Assembly (NCBI RefSeq): GCF_000633595.2
Contig: NZ_JIBU02000034.1
Span: forward strand, 62,001 to 126,000
Origin: Clostridium drakei
Lineage (GTDB): Bacteria; Bacillota; Clostridia; Clostridiales; Clostridiaceae
DNA length: 64,000 nt
Direction: 5' to 3'
The notes beneath the pieces are model-generated. The model did not search any database. It was not told the DNA's origin and saw nothing but the letters and a program-made list of their open reading frames with translations. Of the stretch, positions 47,438 through 56,138 are shown piece by piece (the stretch's first letter is position 1; each line of letters opens with the position of its first letter). The translations under genes and the position numbers were made by a program.

Positions 47438-47884
47438 TTAAAATGGGATATCTCCATCATCTACTGGAGTGATATCCTCTCCATAGGCTTTTTCATTAAA
47501 GCCTTGAGTATTTCCAAATTGTTCAGATGAAGTTTCGTTAAATGATGGTGCTGCTGATTTATTTCCACTTCCCCATTCAAGGAATTGTACTTCATCCGCA
47601 ACAACTTCAGTAACATATCTTCTAGTACCGTCTTTAGCATCATATGTTCTAGTTTGAATTCTACCACAAACTCCCATAAGCTTACCTTTGCTCATATAGT
47701 TTGCTGTAGATTCAGCTTGTTTTCCCCATACTACTATAGGGATAAAATCAGCTTCTTTTTGGCCATCTCTAGAAAATTTTCTATCAACGGCTAAAGTAAA
47801 GGTGGCAACAGCTGTACCATTTCCTGGAGTAAATTTCAACTCAGGATCTTTGGTTAATCTTCCAATTAAAACAACCTTGTTCAT
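47438..47884 (-). CDS. ssb: Single-stranded DNA-binding protein
   Basis: SSB coats single-stranded DNA during replication and repair. The 148-residue protein starts [18 protein letters not shown] and has the OB-fold core with [17 protein letters not shown]. The C-terminal acidic tail DDGDIPF binds partner proteins. A low-complexity Ser/Asn linker precedes the tail. It lies between rpsF and rpsR, the conserved bacterial position, and is therefore the essential chromosomal SSB. Confidence 0.97.
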   Translation of the reverse strand: MNKVVLIGRLTKDPELKFTPGNGTAVATFTLAVDRKFSRDGQKEADFIPIVVWGKQAESTANYMSKGKLMGVCGRIQTRTYDAKDGTRRYVTEVVADEVQFLEWGSGNKSAAPSFNETSSEQFGNTQGFNEKAYGEDITPVDDGDIPF

Positions 47885-47895
47885 AAAAACACCAC

Positions 47896-48183
47896 CTATT
47901 TTTCATTCTTAACTATTATATGTCTTATAACAGTATCTGTAATTCTGAATACTCTATCTAATTCTTTTGGTAATTCAGGATCAGCGCTGAAATTTATTAG
48001 AGTGTAATTACCTTCGCCAATCTTGTTTATTTCATAAGCAAGCTTTCTCTTGCCCCAAGCATCAACGTTATCTATTACGCCTCCACCATTTTCTATTACG
48101 CCCTTGAACTTTTCAACGTTAGCTTTAACAGCTTCTTCGTCTAATGATGGGTGTAGTATGAATATAGTTTCATATTTTCTCAT
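47896..48183 (-). CDS. rpsF: 30S ribosomal protein S6
   Basis: S6 partners with S18 on the 30S platform. The 95-residue protein opens [19 protein letters not shown] and has the ferredoxin-like fold with the conserved [11 protein letters not shown] segment. A GGAGGAGGTGA ribosome site precedes the ATG. The hairpin leader directly upstream fits the S6:S18 autoregulatory element, so the operon is probably repressed by its own S6-S18 complex. Confidence 0.97.
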   Translation of the reverse strand: MRKYETIFILHPSLDEEAVKANVEKFKGVIENGGGVIDNVDAWGKRKLAYEINKIGEGNYTLINFSADPELPKELDRVFRITDTVIRHIIVKNEK

Positions 48184-48198
48184 TAGATTTCACCTCCT

Positions 48199-48234
48199 CC
48201 CCTTGGACTAACGGCTGTGCTTTACACAGCAGGG
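48199..48234 (-). promoter_or_regulatory. Putative S6:S18-binding leader of rpsF
   Basis: On the minus strand a stem GCTGTG/CACAGC with a TAAAG loop lies inside an outer CCCT/AGGG stem, with a CCG segment in the 3' part. This arrangement matches the known S6:S18 leader motif, whose CCG bulge imitates the ribosomal RNA site. It sits just before the ribosome site of rpsF. The assignment is from the visible stem and position, not from a covariance search. Confidence 0.6.
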
Positions 48235-48247
48235 ATCACAATTAAAT

Positions 48248-48276
48248 ATTTTATCACTTATTCTTATAAAAATCAA
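48248..48276 (-). promoter_or_regulatory. Promoter of the rpsF-ssb-rpsR operon
   Basis: TTGATT (48271-48276) and TAAAAT (48248-48253) on the minus strand are 17 bases apart, just upstream of the hairpin leader. Confidence 0.7.
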
Positions 48277-48277
48277 G

Positions 48278-48481
48278 CTATTTCTCTTCTGGAACATTCT
48301 GTTTTATTATTTTTTTTACATCTTTTTCAAATTTACTTCTAGGTATCATAACTATTCTGCTACAGTTACAGCACTTTACCTTTATATCAGCTCCAAGTCT
48401 TATTATCTCCCAAGCATTCCCTCCACATGGATGTCCCTTTTTCATTTCTACTATATCACCAAGATAAAAATTTTTTACCAT
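48278..48481 (-). CDS. DUF951-domain protein
   Basis: This 67-residue protein matches DUF951, a conserved small protein of Firmicutes that lies near ssb and the MscS-like gene. It has EMKKGHPCGGNAWEIIRLGADIK in consecutive positions, then a KCCNCSR cysteine cluster likely to bind zinc. Its function is unknown, with nucleic-acid contact suggested by the basic ending. It lies four bases after the MscS gene, so they probably share a transcript. Confidence 0.9.
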   Translation of the reverse strand: MVKNFYLGDIVEMKKGHPCGGNAWEIIRLGADIKVKCCNCSRIVMIPRSKFEKDVKKIIKQNVPEEK

Positions 48482-48485
48482 TTTA

Positions 48486-49358
48486 TCACTCCTTAACTAC
48501 CTTTACTTTTGCATAAGGTATTTTTATATTAGCACTATTTAAAACATCTCTTATTTCTTTTCGAAGTTTCATTTCAGCATCCCATTGAGTCATAGGTTTA
48601 GATTTTCCAGCAACTCTTATAGTAATTCTATCTTCTTTTAATGCAGATATACCCAATACTTTTGGTCCTTCCGTAACACATTCATTTTCTGCTTTAAACT
48701 TATCACATAAATCCGATATTATCTTTATTGCTCTATCTAAATCTTCATCATGAGATACATCTACATCTACCATAATCCTTATGTTACCTCTTGAATGATT
48801 TGTTACTTTGGTTATAAGTCCATTAGGTATTATGTGTAAATCTCCATTGAAATCTCTTATTTTTGTAACTCTGAGTTCCATACTTTCTACTATTCCACCC
48901 TTATCATCTACATTAATATAATCCCCAACAGTAAACTGATCCTCAAATAATATAAAAAAACCATTAATAACATCCTTTATAAGACTTTGAGCACCAAAGC
49001 CTAAAGCTACTCCTCCTATTCCTGCAAAAGTTAATCCAATTTTATTAAATAAAACTTCTATTATGGCAAAAATACCAAAAAAATATACCGAATATCTAAG
49101 TATACTTTTTAAAACAGCACCTACTGTTTTAGCTTTTTTATCATCTAAAGAAAATTTAAAACTTTTTTGTTTAGAAACATATCTATTTATAATTCCATTC
49201 CCTATTTTAATAATTAAGTACATAAATACTAAAATAACTATTACTTTAACCATATTTAATCCAAAATTATAAATACTCTGTTTATTTAAATCTCCAATTC
49301 TTATTCCATACTTATCCAAATTTAAATTTAGAGTAAAAAGATAAATTAAGTTTTTCAT
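48486..49358 (-). CDS. Small-conductance mechanosensitive channel (MscS family)
   Basis: The 290-residue membrane protein has three hydrophobic segments in its first half. The pore helix GIGGVALGFGAQSLIKDVINGFFILFEDQF follows in order, then the cytoplasmic beta and alpha/beta domains, as in MscS. These channels open under membrane tension to release solutes in osmotic downshock. The frame opens at a GTG at 49367, which lies in the AGGTGAT ribosome site, so ATG 49358 is the start. It is followed by DUF951 and preceded by the DUF3343 gene. Confidence 0.9.
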   Translation of the reverse strand: MKNLIYLFTLNLNLDKYGIRIGDLNKQSIYNFGLNMVKVIVILVFMYLIIKIGNGIINRYVSKQKSFKFSLDDKKAKTVGAVLKSILRYSVYFFGIFAIIEVLFNKIGLTFAGIGGVALGFGAQSLIKDVINGFFILFEDQFTVGDYINVDDKGGIVESMELRVTKIRDFNGDLHIIPNGLITKVTNHSRGNIRIMVDVDVSHDEDLDRAIKIISDLCDKFKAENECVTEGPKVLGISALKEDRITIRVAGKSKPMTQWDAEMKLRKEIRDVLNSANIKIPYAKVKVVKE

Positions 49359-49373
49359 TATTATCACCTATAT

Positions 49374-49625
49374 TTATATATTGTAAGTTTTATACTCAGT
49401 TCCATTTTTCTCATAAATATTCTTTATTGCTAATTCACCATTTTCTACTAAGCTTTTTACTTGATTTATAGATTCAGTTTCAATCTTTATGCTTATTCCA
49501 CAACTTTTGGTAATTAATGTTGGTGTTGGCATTATTTCTACCTTAATATTATTATTTTTTAAAATACTCTCACCACTTATAGCCCCATGTGTATTTTGAA
49601 AAGTTATAATGTAATAAATATCCAT
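49374..49625 (-). CDS. DUF3343 protein (putative Se/S carrier-like)
   Basis: This 83-residue protein matches DUF3343, whose members lie near YedF/SelD-type selenium genes in some clostridia and are suspected sulfur or selenium carriers. It opens YIITFQNTHGAISGE and has the cysteine-bearing LITKSCGISIKIE. No other selenium-metabolism genes are visible here except the LysR regulator of similar annotation at 10.3 kb. It lies 15 bases before the MscS gene. Confidence 0.8.
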   Translation of the reverse strand: MDIYYIITFQNTHGAISGESILKNNNIKVEIMPTPTLITKSCGISIKIETESINQVKSLVENGELAIKNIYEKNGTEYKTYNI

Positions 49626-49987
49626 AAATTCTAATTCATTATTAAAATGAATTTTCCCCCTTTCAAATTAAAGTTTTTATTTTATATACAATCAATTTAG
49701 TTTATAATTGTATATAATAGAATGTTATACATTAATATGATAATTTTCCAAACTTATCAAAAATAAGCTATGACTTATACAACATTACATTCTATTATAA
49801 CAGAAATAATATTTCATAGCGTTACTTATATATGTGAGTTTATAAAAATTTCATTTGCATTAATCTGTATGAGGTATTATTTGTAAATATTGTTTAAATA
49901 ATACTTATACAATTTATTATTCAATATTTAGAAACATATAAAAAATATATACCTCACCATATATTCTTTTAAAATGGAGTGAATTAA
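49626..49987. other. AT-rich 360-base intergenic region with a spaced inverted repeat
   Basis: TATAATAGAATGT at 49713-49725 is perfectly inverted at 49787-49799, with 61 bases between. The divergent DUF3343 and AI-2E-type genes begin at either end. I see no open frame or recognised RNA gene, and no strong promoter. Confidence 0.6.
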
Positions 49988-51043
49988 ATGGAAGATTTAA
50001 TAAACAAAATTGACAAAATTGTAAGCTTTTTTATAATATATACTATAATTTTTTTTACATTCTTCAGCACTATAAATTATACTCTACCATTCGTACTAGC
50101 TTTAGTATTTGCATTAGTTCTAAAAAGACCTACTAGATATATTATGCAAACATTTAAAATTAAAAGCTCAATAGCATCTTTAATAACCACAATAATATTT
50201 TTCACTGTTTTAGTTTTAATTTTATCTTTTGGAATAGGTACGTTTACATCAGAAGCTATTCAATTAGGTAAAAATATTCAATCGTATATTTCAAAAAATT
50301 CATCTAATGTATATGATTCCTTAGAACAGCTTCAAAAATATTATAAAAACCTTGATCCTAATATAACTAATGCCGTAGATAAGAACTTTTCTAGTCTCAT
50401 TACTAAACTTTCCAATATAACTGTATTTATTACTGGTAAAATTGTATCTACCTTAATAGGATTTTTGACATCAATTCCATATATAATTATGGTCATACTT
50501 TTTACTTTACTTGCTACATACTTTTTCACTAAAGATATTGTAGACGTTAAAGATAAGGTCTTAAATATTATTCCAGAAAACAAAACAGATAAAATATTTT
50601 ATATTTATTTAGAAACAAAAAAAATGCTTGTCAATTATATGATATCTTATTTACTTATTATAGGCATAACTTTTTTAGAAACTATTATAGTATTTTTATT
50701 TTTCAAAGTAAAATATGCAATTGTTCTAAGTGTATTATGTGCTTTTGTAGATATTTTACCTATTTTAGGTATAGGAACTATATATATTCCTCTTGCTATT
50801 ATATATATTTTTTTATTCAAAAATTATATAACTGCATTTGGAATTATCATTTCTTATATTTTAGTATCTATAATAAGACAAATAATTGAGCCAAAAATTG
50901 TATCATCTTCTTTAGGAATAAATCCAGTAGCAGTTTTAGCAGCTTTATTTGTAGGTCTTAAATTAAATGGAATTTCTGGTATAATTTTTTGTATATTTCT
51001 TGTAGTTTTTTATAATATATTTAAAAAAATTAATATAGTTTAA
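49988..51043 (+). CDS. AI-2E/PerM-type membrane transporter
   Basis: The 351-residue protein has seven to eight hydrophobic segments with the long periplasmic-like helical insertion (about residues 85-150) and the pattern ALVFALVLKRPTRYIMQ typical of the AI-2E/PerM family. The family includes TqsA-like proteins and sodium/proton antiporters; sporulation-linked relatives (YtvI) also exist in Firmicutes. Its cargo is not evident here. The ribosome site before ATG 49988 is weak, GGAGTGAATTAA. A terminator follows. It is monocistronic and divergent from the MscS/DUF3343 genes. Confidence 0.85.
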   Translation: MEDLINKIDKIVSFFIIYTIIFFTFFSTINYTLPFVLALVFALVLKRPTRYIMQTFKIKSSIASLITTIIFFTVLVLILSFGIGTFTSEAIQLGKNIQSYISKNSSNVYDSLEQLQKYYKNLDPNITNAVDKNFSSLITKLSNITVFITGKIVSTLIGFLTSIPYIIMVILFTLLATYFFTKDIVDVKDKVLNIIPENKTDKIFYIYLETKKMLVNYMISYLLIIGITFLETIIVFLFFKVKYAIVLSVLCAFVDILPILGIGTIYIPLAIIYIFLFKNYITAFGIIISYILVSIIRQIIEPKIVSSSLGINPVAVLAALFVGLKLNGISGIIFCIFLVVFYNIFKKINIV

Positions 51044-51046
51044 AAT

Positions 51047-51083
51047 AAAAGTTCCTAATATTCATTTATTAGGAACTTTTTAT
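51047..51083 (+). terminator. Terminator after AI-2E-type gene
   Basis: The arm AAAAGTTCCTAATA at 51047-51060 is perfectly inverted at 51067-51080, followed by T. Confidence 0.9.
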
Positions 51084-51155
51084 ATGTAAAAATAAAAATT
51101 TACGTATAAATAACCTTCATATGGTTAAAATTCATAATAACAGGAGGTTTTTTAT

Positions 51156-51761
51156 ATGATAAATAAATTAGTATTAGATTCCTCATCACCAAATTCTGTT
51201 TTTGAGTTAAGAGATGTTTTAAGCAAAGAAATTTATCCTATAGCTAAATTAGGTAGGCCTATAATTATTCTATGTATAGGTACTGATAGATCCACTGGCG
51301 ACAGCCTAGGTCCTTTAGTAGGAGATAAATTAAAATTTTTAATTCGAGATAAAGTATTTTTATATGGAAATCTTGAAAATCCTGTTCATGCAAAAAACCT
51401 TTCTAATATTATAAAAGAAGTTAATAAAAAATTTGAAAATCCTTTTATAATAGCTATTGATGCATGTTTAGGTAGTATTCAAAACGTTGGAAATATAGTA
51501 TTAGAATCAAAGCCACTAAAACCTGGCTCTGCTATGAATAAAGATTTGCCTCAAGTTGGAGATTTAAGTATAACAGGAATAGTAAACATATCTGGCGCTA
51601 TGGAGTTTATGGTTTTACAAAATACAAGGTTATTTACAGTAATGCAAATTGTAGAAGTTATATATAGAGGATTATATCATTCAATACTAAAAACTATTGG
51701 TGGTAAAAAATCTACTAAAATTTTTACTAACAAGTTTACACAAAATGCTAATGCTCAATAA
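51156..51761 (+). CDS. yyaC: Spore protease YyaC
   Basis: The 201-residue protein resembles the GPR-like spore protease YyaC, with ILCIGTDRSTGDSLGPLVGDKL near residue 45 and AIDACLGSIQNVGNIV near residue 105. In Bacillus yyaC lies near the origin next to parA and is expressed in sporulation. Its position close to parB-parA here agrees with that. The AGGAGG ribosome site is good. It supports a spore-forming organism. The catalytic mechanism is inferred from family. Confidence 0.9.
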   Translation: MINKLVLDSSSPNSVFELRDVLSKEIYPIAKLGRPIIILCIGTDRSTGDSLGPLVGDKLKFLIRDKVFLYGNLENPVHAKNLSNIIKEVNKKFENPFIIAIDACLGSIQNVGNIVLESKPLKPGSAMNKDLPQVGDLSITGIVNISGAMEFMVLQNTRLFTVMQIVEVIYRGLYHSILKTIGGKKSTKIFTNKFTQNANAQ

Positions 51762-51784
51762 AAAATATAAATTTTGAAGGCATC

Positions 51785-52039
51785 TTAAAATAATCTGTTA
51801 TATGATCTATTATTTAGTATACATTCTATTTCTTCTATACTTTTACTTCCAGAATCTATTATTAGCATGCCTTCTTCTTTTAGACTATTATGCATATTAG
51901 AATTTATTAGTCCACCATTTTTTAAATTGCATATTATAACATCGCATTCTTGATTTTTTATTTCATCTATTACATTGTATCCTCTTTTTTTTAATTGCTG
52001 TTTCATATATATAAGTTCTTCTGAAACAAAAATTCTCAT
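51785..52039 (-). CDS. YkuS-like UPF0180 family protein
   Basis: This 84-residue protein matches the UPF0180/YkuS family. It has a Rossmann-like half with RIFVSEELIYMKQQLKKRGYNV and a DVIICNLK strand. Its function is unknown. AAAGGAGG precedes ATG 52039, but this ribosome site also forms the 3' arm of a hairpin with a T-run, so translation may be blocked when the hairpin forms. It lies between yyaC (convergent) and the DUF4446 gene on the same strand. Confidence 0.82.
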   Translation of the reverse strand: MRIFVSEELIYMKQQLKKRGYNVIDEIKNQECDVIICNLKNGGLINSNMHNSLKEEGMLIIDSGSKSIEEIECILNNRSYNRLF

Positions 52040-52043
52040 AAAA

Positions 52044-52083
52044 AAACCTCCTTTATAGGTTAATATTTCCCTTAAGGAGGTTT
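52044..52083 (-). terminator. Terminator-like hairpin that contains the ykuS ribosome site
   Basis: AAACCTCCTT at 52044-52053 pairs with AAGGAGGTTT at 52074-52083. On the minus strand the 3' arm is AAAGGAGG, the ribosome site of ykuS, followed by TTTTTTT and then ATG. It serves at once as the DUF4446 terminator and as a possible ribosome-site-hiding structure. Confidence 0.7.
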
Positions 52084-52096
52084 ATTATTCATTACT

Positions 52097-52597
52097 TTAA
52101 ATTTTATTTAAACAATTTTGCAATACTTGTTTTTCTTCTTCTGATAAATCATATCTTGATATTCCTCTATCAACTGGTTTAGCATATGTAGTACTTTCGT
52201 TTCTGCCATATATTCCAGTAATGATAACGCCATCATTATTTTCATCTAATAATGATATTGAAAAGCTTAAATCGCTTCCCACATCTTCAAATGCTCTATA
52301 TCTTACTACTGATAATTTTTGAACACATCCTTTTACTCTTGAATCTAATGTTTTATATAGTTCTTTTATATCATCTGAATTTTTTTCTACCTTATCTATT
52401 TTATCTAGATAACCTGTTACTAATTCTTCTAAATTTTTATTATCTACACCTCTCATAAATTTCCTATATCTGCTTTCCATCCTACTTAATGATTTAAAAG
52501 CACAAATTACCATAATAAATAGTATTATTACTATTATAAAAAGTGCACTAATAATATATATTTGAAAATTGTTTATTATTCCTATGATGTTTTGCAT
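52097..52597 (-). CDS. DUF4446 family protein
   Basis: This 166-residue protein has one N-terminal membrane segment (about residues 12-33) and a soluble part with a coiled helical region and VVRYRAFEDVGSDLSFSIS, matching DUF4446 of Clostridia, found next to parB. Its function is unknown. GAAGGAG precedes ATG 52597. It is downstream of parB, with a parS site in the gap between. Membrane anchoring beside parB invites a segregation-related role, which is inference. Confidence 0.85.
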   Translation of the reverse strand: MQNIIGIINNFQIYIISALFIIVIILFIMVICAFKSLSRMESRYRKFMRGVDNKNLEELVTGYLDKIDKVEKNSDDIKELYKTLDSRVKGCVQKLSVVRYRAFEDVGSDLSFSISLLDENNDGVIITGIYGRNESTTYAKPVDRGISRYDLSEEEKQVLQNCLNKI

Positions 52598-52617
52598 TTT
52601 GTTTCTCCTTCCATAAA

Positions 52618-52633
52618 TGTTTCACGTGAAACA
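52618..52633. promoter_or_regulatory. parS site 1
   Basis: The palindrome TGTTTCACGTGAAACA matches the bacterial parS consensus exactly. It lies 20 bases upstream of the DUF4446 start, 37 bases downstream of the parB stop. It is the nucleation site for ParB. Confidence 0.96.
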
Positions 52634-52654
52634 TTAGAGCTGAAAATTTATAGT

Positions 52655-53521
52655 TTAATTTGTAATTTTTAATATTTCAAGTATTCTTTGAAGATCTTCG
52701 CCAGAATAATATTCTATTTCTATTTTACCTTTATTCTTTTTATCGCTTAATTGAACTTTAGTTCTAAATAAATTTTCTAATTTATTTTGTATATCAATAT
52801 AATATGGATTTAAATCATTTGATTGTTTTTTAGGTAATTCTTTTTTGCTACTTATATTTTTAATAAGTTTTTCTGTTTGTCTTACACTTAAGCCTTCATC
52901 TATTATTTCTTGAGCCAATTCATATTGCATATCTTTATTTTCTAAGCTCAGCAAAGCTCTTGCATGCCCTTCTGATATAACACCATCAATTAAATAATCC
53001 TTTACTCTATCATCAATATTTAACAATCTCAACAAATTTGTTACAGAAGTTCTTGACTTACCAATCCTATTACTTAATTCTTCTTGGGTTAATTTAAAAT
53101 CTTCAATTAACCTTTTATAAGCTAACGCTTCTTCTATAGGATTTAAATCTTGTCTCTGTATGTTTTCTATCAAAGAAACTTCCAAAATTTCCTTATCAGA
53201 TAAATCCATTATTATTGCAGGAACTTCTTTAATACCCGCAATTTTAGCTGCTCTCCACCTTCTTTCCCCTGCTATTATGCTATATGTATCTCCATCAACT
53301 TTTAATACTATAGGTTGAATAATGCCATGTTCTTTTATTGACTCTGAAAGTTGGATAATTTTATGTTCATCAAAATTTTTTCTTGGCTGACTTCCATTAG
53401 CTTTTATCAAATTTATATTTATTAAATTTACGCTATCATTAGTTTTAGATTCATTTTCACTAATTGGTTGATCTGGTATCAAAGCTCCAAGCCCTTTTCC
53501 TAATCCAAACTTTTTATTCAA
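52655..53521 (-). CDS. parB: Chromosome partition protein ParB (Spo0J)
   Basis: ParB binds parS, hydrolyses CTP and spreads as a clamp, and organises the origin with SMC. The 288-residue protein has an N-terminal ParA-activating segment (GLGKGLGALIP), the CTPase motif GERRWRAAK, the NIQRQDLNPIEEA region and a helix-turn-helix with KSRTSVTNLLRLL. The start is TTG 53521 after AGGAGTGAG. It is eight bases after parA and carries a parS site immediately downstream. Confidence 0.95.
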   Translation of the reverse strand: MNKKFGLGKGLGALIPDQPISENESKTNDSVNLININLIKANGSQPRKNFDEHKIIQLSESIKEHGIIQPIVLKVDGDTYSIIAGERRWRAAKIAGIKEVPAIIMDLSDKEILEVSLIENIQRQDLNPIEEALAYKRLIEDFKLTQEELSNRIGKSRTSVTNLLRLLNIDDRVKDYLIDGVISEGHARALLSLENKDMQYELAQEIIDEGLSVRQTEKLIKNISSKKELPKKQSNDLNPYYIDIQNKLENLFRTKVQLSDKKNKGKIEIEYYSGEDLQRILEILKITN

Positions 53522-53528
53522 TATAATC

Positions 53529-54296
53529 TCACTCCTTTTGTCTTTTTAGGAATTCTTTAGTTAAATTTTCATATGCTTCTGCTCCTCTACACTTGTCATC
53601 ATAAAGCATTATTGGTAAACCAAAGCTTGGTGCTTCAGCCAATCTTATGTTTCTTGGAATAGTTACGTCATAAACCTTATCTTTAAAATATTTTCTCACT
53701 TCATTTACAACTTCATTTGACAGTTTAGTTCTACCATCATACATACTCATAATTACTCCTTCAACTTCAATATTCTTGTTGAGGGACCTCTTTACAAGTT
53801 GTATGGTGTTTACAAGTTGTCCCACACCTTCTAACGCATAAAATTCACATTGTATTGGTATAAGTACACTGTTAGATAATGTAAGAGCATTAATAGTAAG
53901 TAATCCTAAAGATGGAGGACAATCTATAAATATAAAGTCGAACTTTTCATTTAATTTTTTAATTTTCTCCTTTAAGATATTTTCTCTATTAGGCTTATCT
54001 ATAAGTTCGACTTCTGCTCCAGCTAATTCCATTGTAGATGGTATAATATAAAAATTATCCACTAACTCACACTTTTTCATGACTTCATCTAAACTTACAT
54101 CAGAAGTTAAAACATCATATATAGATTCATTAATAGTTCTCTTATCAAATCCTAATCCACTAGTAGTATTACCTTGAGGATCAATATCTATGTTTAATAC
54201 TTTATAACCTTGCATAGCTAGATAAGAACTTAAATTTATAGCTGTAGTAGTTTTTCCAACTCCACCTTTTTGATTAAATATTGATATTATTTTCAT
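53529..54296 (-). CDS. parA: Chromosome partition ATPase ParA (Soj)
   Basis: ParA is the Walker-type ATPase that, with ParB, separates sister origins and in Bacillus also regulates DnaA. The 255-residue protein opens MKIISIFNQKGGVGKTTTA with the deviant Walker A loop, followed by IDIDPQGNTT and FIDCPPSLG. ATG 54296 has GGTGG five bases upstream. The frame is open to 54308 but that would lie in the ribosome site. It is immediately upstream of parB, and follows noc and a terminator. Confidence 0.96.
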   Translation of the reverse strand: MKIISIFNQKGGVGKTTTAINLSSYLAMQGYKVLNIDIDPQGNTTSGLGFDKRTINESIYDVLTSDVSLDEVMKKCELVDNFYIIPSTMELAGAEVELIDKPNRENILKEKIKKLNEKFDFIFIDCPPSLGLLTINALTLSNSVLIPIQCEFYALEGVGQLVNTIQLVKRSLNKNIEVEGVIMSMYDGRTKLSNEVVNEVRKYFKDKVYDVTIPRNIRLAEAPSFGLPIMLYDDKCRGAEAYENLTKEFLKRQKE

Positions 54297-54425
54297 TATC
54301 GCCACCAACCTTATAATAAAAGCATTAGTAAATTATTATTCGTGATATAAATGCCTTATTTTTAATTATATATTTTTAAATGAAACATTTAAAGTACTTT
54401 AACAAAAATTTCACTTTAAGTTTTG

Positions 54426-54456
54426 AAAAAAAAATTGAGCTATTAAAATAGCTCAA
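54426..54456 (-). terminator. Terminator after noc
   Basis: TTGAGCTATT at 54435-54444 pairs with AATAGCTCAA at 54447-54456 around AA, followed on the minus strand by nine T. It separates the rpmH-to-noc cluster from parA. Confidence 0.92.
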
Positions 54457-54499
54457 AGAAAAATTAAGTAAAATTTGAATGATTATGGGATTTAATAAA

Positions 54500-54515
54500 T
54501 GTTTCACGTGAAACA
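54500..54515. promoter_or_regulatory. parS site 2
   Basis: A second exact TGTTTCACGTGAAACA lies two bases beyond the noc stop codon, upstream of parA. Two parS copies flank the parA-parB pair in this stretch. Confidence 0.96.
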
Positions 54516-54517
54516 TT

Positions 54518-55294
54518 TTATTTTTTAGGTATTTTTATAGTAATTTGTATTTCATCTTCTAAATCTTCAGATGAATACTTTGCATTAAGTCCATATCTAT
54601 CAAATACTTGTTTAACTGTATTTATATATACTCTAGGTGAAAATATTCCTTTTATTTTTTTCTTACTATCTTTTCCTTTATTAGGTTCTAATTTACTTAG
54701 CTGTTTTTCTACTAATATTTCTGTACTTTTAACATTTAATGATTTTTTTATTACTGCATTTAAAACAGTTTTTTGAAGTTTTTCTGTAGGCAATTTAAGC
54801 AATGCTCTAGCATGTCTTTCTGTTAAATTATTTTCTAAAACAATATTTCTTATTTCAGGTGTTAACCTTAGTAATCTAATTTTATTTGCAATAGTAGACT
54901 GTTTCTTTCCTATAGCCTCTGCTAATTTCTCTTGTGTATATGAATGATCCTTTATTAAATTATAATAAGCTTCCGCTTCCTCTAAAAAATTCAAGTTATC
55001 TCTTTGTAAATTTTCTAAAAGTGCAATAGCTGCAGATTCCCTGTCACTTATATCTACTATTATAACTGGAACTTTTTCTAATCCAGCTTTTTTAGCTGCT
55101 CTCAGTCTTCTTTCACCTGCTACTAATTCATATTTATCTTCACCTATTTTTCTAACTGATAAAGGTTGAATTATGCCATATGTATTAATAGACTGTGCTA
55201 ACTCATCTAAACTTTCTTCATCAAAATGTTTTCTGGGTTGATATATATTAGGTGAAATTAAATCAACTGGTATATAATTAATATTTTCTTGCAT
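54518..55294 (-). CDS. noc: Nucleoid occlusion protein Noc
   Basis: Noc is a ParB paralogue that prevents division over unsegregated DNA in Firmicutes. The 258-residue protein has GERRLRAAKKAG, the NLQRDNLNFLEEAEAY region and the HTH IGKKQSTIANKIRLL. It is immediately after rsmG, as in Bacillus, where noc and rsmG are neighbours. In that position a Noc is more likely than a second ParB. The N-terminal MQENINYIP lacks the GLGKG segment of ParB, supporting Noc. Noc-binding sites (ATTTCCCGGGAAAT) were not seen in the window. Confidence 0.88.
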   Translation of the reverse strand: MQENINYIPVDLISPNIYQPRKHFDEESLDELAQSINTYGIIQPLSVRKIGEDKYELVAGERRLRAAKKAGLEKVPVIIVDISDRESAAIALLENLQRDNLNFLEEAEAYYNLIKDHSYTQEKLAEAIGKKQSTIANKIRLLRLTPEIRNIVLENNLTERHARALLKLPTEKLQKTVLNAVIKKSLNVKSTEILVEKQLSKLEPNKGKDSKKKIKGIFSPRVYINTVKQVFDRYGLNAKYSSEDLEDEIQITIKIPKK

Positions 55295-55394
55295 ATTTAA
55301 CCATCCCTCTTGAGTTTTCCTATTATTAACATTTCTTTATCTTTTTATAAAATCCTTCTGTTTTTCATGATTTTTTTCCTACAAATTATTACAA

Positions 55395-56114
55395 TTATTT
55401 TAAAGGCTTCTTACTAGCTGTCCCAGCTTTTCTAGGATAAGCCTTTGGTGTTTCTTTTATCTTTTCTATTATAACAAGATTATGATCTAAATCACTATCC
55501 TCAATACTTATTTTTATAACATCATCAATTTTTCCACCTAAAATAGATATTGCTCTTTTACCATCTTTAATTTCATCATCTACAGAAGGCCCTTTCATAG
55601 CGACAAAATATCCTCCAACTTTGACATATGGAATACACAATTCACTTAACACTGCAAGATTTGCAACAGCTCTTGATACTGCAATATCAACTTGTTCTCT
55701 ATACTTAGGTTGCCTAGAAAAATCTTCTGCCCTACCATGAATAGTCTCTACATTATTTAATTTAATTTTACTTACTACTTCATTTAAAAAATTCACTCTT
55801 TTATTTAAAGAATCTAAAAGTATTAAGTCTAATTCTTGTTTCATAATTTTTATAGGTATTCCTGGAAATCCAGCTCCAGTACCTATATCAATAATATTTT
55901 TAGCTTCCTTTAAAGGAGAAAATTTAAAAATTTTTATGCAATCTATAAAATGTTTCTTAAATATTTGTTCATCATCAACTATAGCTGTTAAATTAATTTT
56001 TTCATTCCAATCTTTAATCATATCCTTATACTGATTAAATTTATTATAAGTATCTTCATTAAAAGGTAATCCTATATCCTTACATGCCTGACTCATTATA
56101 TCAAAATATTCCAT
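55395..56114 (-). CDS. rsmG: 16S rRNA (guanine-527-N7)-methyltransferase
   Basis: RsmG (GidB) methylates G527 of 16S rRNA using S-adenosylmethionine. The 239-residue protein has the SAM-binding [15 protein letters not shown] near residue 70 and a C-terminal [12 protein letters not shown] tail. Loss of it gives low-level streptomycin resistance in bacteria. It is 24 bases after mnmG in the conserved origin-proximal order. Confidence 0.95.
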   Translation of the reverse strand: MEYFDIMSQACKDIGLPFNEDTYNKFNQYKDMIKDWNEKINLTAIVDDEQIFKKHFIDCIKIFKFSPLKEAKNIIDIGTGAGFPGIPIKIMKQELDLILLDSLNKRVNFLNEVVSKIKLNNVETIHGRAEDFSRQPKYREQVDIAVSRAVANLAVLSELCIPYVKVGGYFVAMKGPSVDDEIKDGKRAISILGGKIDDVIKISIEDSDLDHNLVIIEKIKETPKAYPRKAGTASKKPLK

Positions 56115-56138
56115 AAATTATTCTCCATTCTAAAACAT

